A stretch of 40,693 nt of DNA, taken from NCBI GenBank assembly GCA_937983055.1, contig CALJLA010000058.1, positions 1 to 40,693 on the forward strand, read 5' to 3'. Made by a program: the position numbers and the translations under genes. The DNA comes from an uncultured Pseudomonadota bacterium (GTDB lineage Bacteria; Pseudomonadota; Gammaproteobacteria; Burkholderiales; Eutrophovitaceae). The notes beneath the pieces are model-generated. The model was not told the DNA's origin, made no database searches, and worked only from the letters and a program-made list of their open reading frames with translations. Positions 35,371 to 40,693 of this stretch are shown one piece after another. Numbering within the stretch: position 1 is the first letter of the stretch; each line of letters opens with the position of its first letter.

Positions 35371-37071
35371 ATGCGGAGCAAGCCCATTCGCACCGGCAAC
35401 CGACAGGATCTCGCCGCGTCCCGCAGGGCGCTCGGAAAGCCCAGAGGCCGGCAGGTCGACGGGCGCGCGCTCGCCGAGGTCAGAGCGCTGCTGGGGCCGG
35501 CGCCGCGGCGGCGCGATCTGCTTATCGAGCATCTGCACCGAATCCAGGATCACTTCGGCTGCCTGCGCGCGGCGCATCTGGCGGCGCTTGCGCAGGAGAT
35601 GCGCCTGTCGCTCGCCGAGGTGTTCGAGGTGGCGACCTTCTACCATCATTTCGACGTGGTGAAGGAGGGCGACGCGGTGCCGCCCGCGGTGACCGTTCGG
35701 GTGTGCGACTCGCTCTCGTGCGAACTGGCCGGCGCGAAGGCGCTGCTCGCCACGCTGCCGCAGCGCCTGGGCAAAGATGTACGTGTTGTGGCGGCGCCCT
35801 GTGTCGGGCGCTGCGATACGGCGCCCTGCGTGGTGGTGGGGCGCAACGCGATCGGCAGCGCGACGCCGAACAAGATCGTCCGCGCAGTGCGTTCCGCCGA
35901 ACTGTCGGCCGCGCCGCCGCGCGCGCTGAACTATGCGCGCTACCGTGCTGCCGGCGGCTACCGGCTTGTGCAGTCGCTGCTCTCCGGCGAACGCGGGCGC
36001 GACAGCGTATTCGCGGCACTGGAGCAGTCCGGGTTGAGAGGGCTGGGCGGCGCCGGTTTTCCGGCGGGGCGCAAGTGGCGCATGGTCTGGAACGAGCCCG
36101 CGCCGCGCCTGCTGGCGGTGAACATCGACGAGGGCGAGCCCGGCACTTTCAAGGACCGCTGGTATTTGGAACGCGATCCGCACCGCGTGCTCGAGGGCGC
36201 GCTCATCGCGGCATGGGCGGCCGGGTGCGGTGAAATTTACCTGTACCTGCGCGACGAGTATGCCGGCTGCCGGGCGATGCTGGCCCGCGAGCTGGCCGCG
36301 CTTCGGGCCGACCCGCCGTGCGCGCTGCCGCCGATTCATCTGCGCCGCGGCGCCGGCGCCTATATCTGCGGCGAAGAGTCGGCCATGATCGAATCGATCG
36401 AGGGCCGGCGCGGCATTCCGCGGCTGCGGCCGCCCTATGTTGCACAGGTCGGTTTGTTCGGCCGGCCCACGCTGGAACACAACCTCGAAACGCTGTACTG
36501 GGTGCGCGAGATCCTGGAGCGCGGCGCCGGCTGGTTTGCCGCGCACGGCCGCCGCGGCCGTCACGGTCTGCGCTCGTTCTCGGTTTCGGGGCGCGTGTGC
36601 AGACCGGGGGTGCATCTCGCGCCGGCCGGCATCAGCGTGCGCGAATTGATCGACGAGTATTGCGGCGGCATGCAGCCCGGCCACCGCTTCCATGCCTATC
36701 TGCCGGGCGGTGCCTCGGGCGGCATCCTGCCCGCCGCGCTCGGCGATCTGCCGCTCGATTTCGATACCCTGCAGGCGCACGGCTGCTTCATCGGCTCGGC
36801 TGCGATTATCGTGCTGTCGGACCGCGACCGGGCGGCCGACGCGGCGCGCAACCTCATGCGTTTCTTCGCCGACGAATCCTGCGGGCAATGCACGCCCTGC
36901 AGAGTGGGCACCGTGAAGGCGCTGGCGCTGATGGCCGCACGCCGCTGGGACCAGCCTTTGCTCAGAGAGTTGTCTCAGACGATGATGGACGCCTCGATCT
37001 GCGGCCTTGGGCAGGCGGCGCCGAATCCGGTGCTCAGCGTGATGAAGTACTTTCCGCAGGAGATCGGTTGA
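35371..37071 (+). CDS. NAD-dependent formate dehydrogenase, fused NuoE/NuoF-like subunit (beta)
   Basis: This 566-residue subunit is the diaphorase arm that passes electrons from the catalytic subunit to NAD. The N-terminal thioredoxin-like NuoE/FdsG domain (about 30-165) binds a [2Fe-2S] cluster through Cys112, Cys117, Cys144 and Cys148. The NuoF/FdsB part (about 190-566) has the FMN/NADH motifs GLGGAGFPAGRKW, NIDEGEPGTFKDR and GAGAYICGEESAM. A [4Fe-4S] cluster is bound by Cys504, Cys507, Cys510 (CGQCTPC) and Cys544. In FdsGBA-type enzymes these are two proteins. The fusion matches the beta subunit of two-subunit enzymes such as Methylobacterium FDH1 (recalled, not searched). fdsC and fdsD homologues are not seen. 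Confidence 0.9.
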   Translation: MRSKPIRTGNRQDLAASRRALGKPRGRQVDGRALAEVRALLGPAPRRRDLLIEHLHRIQDHFGCLRAAHLAALAQEMRLSLAEVFEVATFYHHFDVVKEGDAVPPAVTVRVCDSLSCELAGAKALLATLPQRLGKDVRVVAAPCVGRCDTAPCVVVGRNAIGSATPNKIVRAVRSAELSAAPPRALNYARYRAAGGYRLVQSLLSGERGRDSVFAALEQSGLRGLGGAGFPAGRKWRMVWNEPAPRLLAVNIDEGEPGTFKDRWYLERDPHRVLEGALIAAWAAGCGEIYLYLRDEYAGCRAMLARELAALRADPPCALPPIHLRRGAGAYICGEESAMIESIEGRRGIPRLRPPYVAQVGLFGRPTLEHNLETLYWVREILERGAGWFAAHGRRGRHGLRSFSVSGRVCRPGVHLAPAGISVRELIDEYCGGMQPGHRFHAYLPGGASGGILPAALGDLPLDFDTLQAHGCFIGSAAIIVLSDRDRAADAARNLMRFFADESCGQCTPCRVGTVKALALMAARRWDQPLLRELSQTMMDASICGLGQAAPNPVLSVMKYFPQEIG

Positions 37072-37239
37072 CGGTGGGCTCAAACCAGAGGCACCGGCAC
37101 GCCGGGCGACGATCTGCAAGGACGGAACGACTGGCGGGGAGAACCCACCGGGGAAGACCGCCCGGTGTCCGTATCGACCCTTCCCGGCGTTGCGCCGGGA
37201 CCGCGCGCACCTGCGGTGACAGGAGCCTGAAGAGGGCCG
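37072..37239 (+). promoter_or_regulatory. Structured intercistronic region before the FDH catalytic gene, candidate RNA element
   Basis: This 168-nt gap has no credible gene but contains ordered elements. A GACTGGCG (37129-37136) is followed by a GGG/CCC hairpin with an AGAA loop, then CCACCGGGGAAG (37145-37156) and CCGCCCGG (37158-37165). GACTGGCG, CACCGGGGA and CCGCC resemble the conserved core of pfl/ZTP riboswitches. However, the usual P1 strand and linker between the second and third elements are missing, so the match is partial. Farther on, a perfect 8-bp stem TCCCGGCG/CGCCGGGA (37182-37189 and 37193-37200) could form an expression platform or processing hairpin. The role is inferred. 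Confidence 0.3.
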
Positions 37240-40074
37240 ATGGATAAAGGCGAAGCGGTCACGTTCGAGCTTGACGGCGTGAATGTGAAGGCGCTGCCGG
37301 GCGAGACCATCATCGAGGCGGCGCGGCGGCACGGCGTGGACATTCCGCATCTGTGCTATCTGCCCGGCTACCGCCCCGATGGCAACTGCCGTGCCTGCGT
37401 GGTGGAGATCGACGGCGAACGCACGCTGGCGCCGTCGTGCTGCCGTTTTCCCCGGGCCGGCATGCAGGTGCGCACGCGCAGCGAGCGCGCCCTGGCGGCG
37501 CAGAAGATGGTGCTGGAGCTGCTGCTGTCGGACCTGCCGGACAAGCAGTACAGCCCCGATTCGGAACTGGAGCGCTGGGCGCGCCGGCTTGGCGTTGCGC
37601 GGGGTCGCTTCGGGGCGCGCGCGCAACCGGCGCCCGATGAATCCCATCCGGCGATCTCCGTGCAGCTCGAGGCCTGCATCCAGTGCAACCGCTGCGTGCG
37701 CGCCTGCCGGGAAGAGCAGGGCAACGACGTAATCGGGTTTGCGTTCCGCGGGCACGAGTCCAGGATCGTGTTCGACTTCGATGACGCAATGGGCGAGTCG
37801 ACCTGCGTGGCCTGCGGCGAGTGCGTGCAGGCCTGTCCTACCGGTGCACTGATGGAGAAGACCCTGCTCGACGAGCAGGGCGTGCGGACCGAGTACCCCG
37901 ACCGCTCGGTCGACAGCGTCTGCCCCTACTGCGGCGTCGGCTGCCAGCTCACCTACCATGTGCGCGGCAACCGCATCCGCTTCGTGCGCGGCCGGGACGG
38001 GCCGGCCAATCGCGGCCGCCTCTGCGTGAAAGGACGGTTCGGCTTCGACTATGTGCAGCATCCACACCGGCTGCTCAAACCGCTGGTGCGAAAGCCGGGC
38101 GTGCCCAAGCGCTGGGACGACCTGCTTACCCCTGAACGGCGCGCGGAGGCTTTTCGCGAAGCAAGCTGGGAGGAGGCGCTCGAACTCGCCGCCGGGCGGC
38201 TGAAGGCGATTCGCGACGAGCGCGGCGCGCAGGCGCTGGCGGGGTTCGGCTCGGCCAAGGGAACGAACGAAGAGGCTTATCTGTTTCAGAAGCTGGTGCG
38301 CACCGGCTTCGGTTCGAACAACGTCGACCACTGCACGCGCCTGTGCCACGCCTCGTCGGTGGCCGCGCTGCTGGAGGGCATTGGCTCGGGCGCGGTGTCC
38401 AATCCGGTCGGCGACTGCCGGCATGCGGACGTGATCTTCGTGATCGGCGCCAATCCCACCGCCAACCATCCGGTAGCGGCCACCTGGATCAAGAACGCCG
38501 CGCGCCGTGGCGCGCGGCTGATCGTGGCCGATCCGCGCCACACCGAACTGGCCCGGCATGCGACCTGGTTTCTGCAGTTCAAACCTGATACCGACGTGGC
38601 GCTGCTCAATGCGCTGATGCACACGGTGCTCGAGGAAGGGTTGGTGGACCGCGAATTCATCGAGGCGCGCACCATCGGTTTCGAAGCGCTCAGGCGCAAT
38701 CTTTCGGCTTTCAGCCCCGAGGCGATGGCACCGGTGTGCGGGATCGATGCCGGTACCCTGCGGGCGGTCGCACGCGCCTACGCCACGTCGCGCGCATCGA
38801 TGATCTTCTGGGGCATGGGCATCTCCCAGCATGTGCACGGCACCGACAATGCACGCTGCCTGATCGCCCTGGCATTGATGACCGGCCAGATCGGCCGCCC
38901 CGGCACGGGCCTGCATCCGCTGCGCGGCCAGAACAATGTGCAGGGCGCCTCGGATGCCGGGCTGATCCCGATGGTGTTGCCGGATTATCAGCGGGTGGAC
39001 GACGCAGCGGCCCGCGGGCGCTTCGAGCGGCTGTGGAACGCGGCGCTCGATCCGCTTCCGGGGCTGACGGTGGTGGAGATCATGGACGCCGCGCTTGCCC
39101 ACCGCATTCGCGGCATGTACATCGTCGGCGAGAACCCGGCGATGTCCGACCCGGATCTTGCGCATGCGCGTGCCGCGCTGGCGGCGCTCGACTGGCTGGT
39201 GGTGCAGGACATCTTTCTCACGGAAACCGCCGCGCTCGCCGACGTGGTGCTGCCGGCTTCGGCCTGGCCGGAGAAAACAGGCACCGTGACCAACACCGAT
39301 CGGTTGGTGCAGCTCGGGCGTCGCGCCCTGGAGCCGCCCGGCGAGGCGAAACAGGATCTGTGGATCATCCAGCAGATCGCGCGCGGTCTCGGTCTGCCGT
39401 GGAACTATCGAGGACCCGAGAGCGGCGTGGCGGAAGTGTACGAGGAGATGCGGCAGGCGATGCCGTCGATCGCCGGCATCACCTGGTCCAGGCTGCAGCG
39501 CGAAGGCGCGGTGACGTATCCGTGCGCGCGCGAAGACGCGCCGGGCGAGTCGGTGGTGTTTACCGATCGTTTCCCGACGGCGTCGGGCAAAGGGCGGTTC
39601 GTGCCGGCCGGCCTTGTGCCGGCCGACGAGCGGCCCGACGCCGAATATCCGATGGTGCTGATCACGGGGCGGCAACTGGAACACTGGCACACCGGTGCGA
39701 TGACACGCCGTTCCGCCGCGCCCGACGCGCTGGAACCGGCGCCGACCGCATCGCTGCACCCCTTCGACCTGGCGCGGCTCGAGGTCGAGCCGGGCGATAC
39801 GGTCACGGTGGAGTCGAGACGAGGGCATATCGAACTGGCCGCGCGCGCCGATGAGTCCATCGCGCCCGGCGCGGTGTTCATCCCTTTCTGCTACCGTGAG
39901 GCGGCGGCCAACCTGCTGACCAATCCGGCGCTCGATCCGGTCGGCAAGATCCCCGAGTTCAAGTACTGTGCGGTGCGGGTAAGCAAGCGCGGCGACCTGC
40001 GCGCAGGACGATCGACCGCCGCGTTTGCCGGTGCCGGCGCCGCCGGCGCGCGCCAGGCATTGCGGAGACGCTAA
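37240..40074 (+). CDS. fdhA: NAD-dependent formate dehydrogenase, molybdo/tungsto catalytic subunit (alpha)
   Basis: This 944-residue subunit oxidises formate to CO2 at a Mo- or W-bisMGD centre. An N-terminal plant-type [2Fe-2S] domain uses Cys39, Cys50, Cys53 and Cys67. Two ferredoxin-like [4Fe-4S] sites follow at Cys146/149/152/156 and Cys189/192/195/199. The molybdopterin oxidoreductase domain starts with a [4Fe-4S] site (Cys228, 231, 235, 262). RLCHASS places Cys369-His370 where E. coli FdhF has Sec-His, so this is a cysteine enzyme. The His/Cys-ligated cluster between the [2Fe-2S] domain and the first ferredoxin pair, present in FdsA/NuoG (HPxDCxxC), is absent. A C-terminal molydopterin dinucleotide-binding domain starts near residue 800. 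It is followed after 3 nt by a carbonic anhydrase gene. Confidence 0.92.
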   Translation: MDKGEAVTFELDGVNVKALPGETIIEAARRHGVDIPHLCYLPGYRPDGNCRACVVEIDGERTLAPSCCRFPRAGMQVRTRSERALAAQKMVLELLLSDLPDKQYSPDSELERWARRLGVARGRFGARAQPAPDESHPAISVQLEACIQCNRCVRACREEQGNDVIGFAFRGHESRIVFDFDDAMGESTCVACGECVQACPTGALMEKTLLDEQGVRTEYPDRSVDSVCPYCGVGCQLTYHVRGNRIRFVRGRDGPANRGRLCVKGRFGFDYVQHPHRLLKPLVRKPGVPKRWDDLLTPERRAEAFREASWEEALELAAGRLKAIRDERGAQALAGFGSAKGTNEEAYLFQKLVRTGFGSNNVDHCTRLCHASSVAALLEGIGSGAVSNPVGDCRHADVIFVIGANPTANHPVAATWIKNAARRGARLIVADPRHTELARHATWFLQFKPDTDVALLNALMHTVLEEGLVDREFIEARTIGFEALRRNLSAFSPEAMAPVCGIDAGTLRAVARAYATSRASMIFWGMGISQHVHGTDNARCLIALALMTGQIGRPGTGLHPLRGQNNVQGASDAGLIPMVLPDYQRVDDAAARGRFERLWNAALDPLPGLTVVEIMDAALAHRIRGMYIVGENPAMSDPDLAHARAALAALDWLVVQDIFLTETAALADVVLPASAWPEKTGTVTNTDRLVQLGRRALEPPGEAKQDLWIIQQIARGLGLPWNYRGPESGVAEVYEEMRQAMPSIAGITWSRLQREGAVTYPCAREDAPGESVVFTDRFPTASGKGRFVPAGLVPADERPDAEYPMVLITGRQLEHWHTGAMTRRSAAPDALEPAPTASLHPFDLARLEVEPGDTVTVESRRGHIELAARADESIAPGAVFIPFCYREAAANLLTNPALDPVGKIPEFKYCAVRVSKRGDLRAGRSTAAFAGAGAAGARQALRRR

Positions 40075-40077
40075 CGA

Positions 40078-40693
40078 ATGGACAAGCTGAATCATCTCCT
40101 TGACAACAACCGCAGCTGGGCCGAGGGCGTGCGCCAGCGCGAGCCGGACTTTTTCGACCGCCTGGCGCGGATTCAGACGCCGGAATATCTGTGGATCGGC
40201 TGCTCCGACAGCCGCGTGCCGGCGAATCAGATCACCGGGCTTGCGCCGGGCGAGGTGTTCGTGCATCGCAACGTCGCGAATGTCGTGGTGCACGCCGACC
40301 TCAACTGCCTCTCGGTGCTGCAATATGCGGTCGACGTGCTCAAGGTCAAGCATGTCATCGTGTGCGGACACTACGGCTGCGGCGGCGTGATCGCCGCGCA
40401 CGATCAGCTCAAGCTCGGGCTGATCGATAACTGGTTGCGTCATGTGCAGGACGTTGCGCAGAAGCACGGCGAAACGCTGGGGCGGCTGCCCAGCCGCCAG
40501 GCGCGGCGCGAACGGCTGTGCGAGCTCAATGTGATCGAGCAGGTGCGCAACGTGGCGCAGACCACGGTGGTGCAGGATGCCTGGGCGCGGGGGCAGCCGC
40601 TGGCGGTGCACTGCTGGGTGTACGTCATCCAGGATGGACTGATCCGCGATCTCGAAGTGACCCTGTCGCGGGCCGACAATCTGCAGGCGGAAT
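40078..40693 (+). CDS. can: Beta-carbonic anhydrase, Can type (3' end cut by window)
   Basis: About 205 residues of a protein normally near 220 are present. It is a zinc enzyme that interconverts CO2 and bicarbonate. The zinc ligands Cys42 and Asp44 (IGCSDSRVPA) and His98 and Cys101 (CGHYGCGG) are intact. HRNVANVVVHADLNCLSVLQYAVDVL closely follows E. coli Can. Near the cut end the conserved HGWxYGIxDG element reads HCWVYVIQDG, with Cys at 179 and Val at 183 in place of two glycines. The ATG is 3 nt after the formate dehydrogenase alpha stop, so it is probably cotranscribed and handles CO2 from formate. Confidence 0.95.
   Translation, partial: MDKLNHLLDNNRSWAEGVRQREPDFFDRLARIQTPEYLWIGCSDSRVPANQITGLAPGEVFVHRNVANVVVHADLNCLSVLQYAVDVLKVKHVIVCGHYGCGGVIAAHDQLKLGLIDNWLRHVQDVAQKHGETLGRLPSRQARRERLCELNVIEQVRNVAQTTVVQDAWARGQPLAVHCWVYVIQDGLIRDLEVTLSRADNLQAE

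Noticed and set aside
35296..40611. A 1771-codon open frame on the minus strand across the formate dehydrogenase and carbonic anhydrase genes
   Set aside because: It is exactly antisense to three well-recognised genes. Such long shadow frames are common in GC-rich DNA, and its translation (Arg/His/Ala/Gln-rich, no domains) matches no family I know.

Overview
This window is a chromosomal segment of a GC-rich Betaproteobacterium, probably from the Burkholderiales, Rhodocyclales or Nitrosomonadales. The gene order is a betaproteobacterial housekeeping backbone: bamB-der-hfq-hflX-hflK-hflC-DUF2065-hisZ-purA, tRNA-Leu, rnr-rlmB, rpsB-tsf-pyrH-frr-uppS-cdsA-dxr-rseP-bamA-skp-lpxD-fabZ-lpxA-lpxB-rnhB, the divergent ppsR/ppsA pair, then pyrG-kdsA-eno-ftsB. 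Coding density is very high, no gene-free stretch exceeds 300 bases, and many neighbours overlap by 1-4 nt or are 1-20 nt apart. I saw no insertion sequence, prophage, CRISPR array or other mobile DNA. Lineage below class is an inference from protein similarity recalled from memory.

Layout: 1-8456 holds the 3' part of bamB, the GTPase der, the RNA chaperone hfq, the ribosome-associated GTPase hflX, the FtsH-modulating membrane pair hflK/hflC, a small DUF2065 membrane protein, hisZ and purA. A tRNA-Leu(CAG) gene with its own strong promoter lies on the minus strand at 8489-8575. 8648-11618 carries rnr and rlmB. 11804-26010 is a long co-directional block for translation (rpsB, tsf, pyrH, frr) and for envelope biogenesis: undecaprenyl-PP, CDP-diacylglycerol, the MEP isoprenoid pathway, outer-membrane assembly and lipid A. 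26052-29354 is the PEP synthase regulator and PEP synthase pair. 29461-33757 is pyrG, kdsA, eno and ftsB.

The accessory part is 33759-40693. mobA and fdhD (minus strand) make and sulfurate the molybdopterin cofactor. Divergent from them, a two-subunit soluble NAD-dependent formate dehydrogenase is encoded by a NuoE/NuoF-type fusion subunit and a Cys-type molybdo/tungsto catalytic subunit. A beta-carbonic anhydrase starts 3 nt downstream. Formate oxidation to CO2 (or CO2 reduction) and CO2/bicarbonate interconversion therefore appear to be coupled in one transcription unit. A 168-nt structured gap between the two dehydrogenase genes has partial resemblance to the pfl/ZTP riboswitch core.

The most striking anomaly is an in-frame TAA at codon 93 of rpsB, an essential ribosomal protein gene that is otherwise intact on both sides. 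TAA is the normal terminator of several neighbouring genes, so this is not a genetic-code reassignment. A base-call or assembly error, a strain-mixture variant, or (less likely) a tolerated read-through codon are the candidates.
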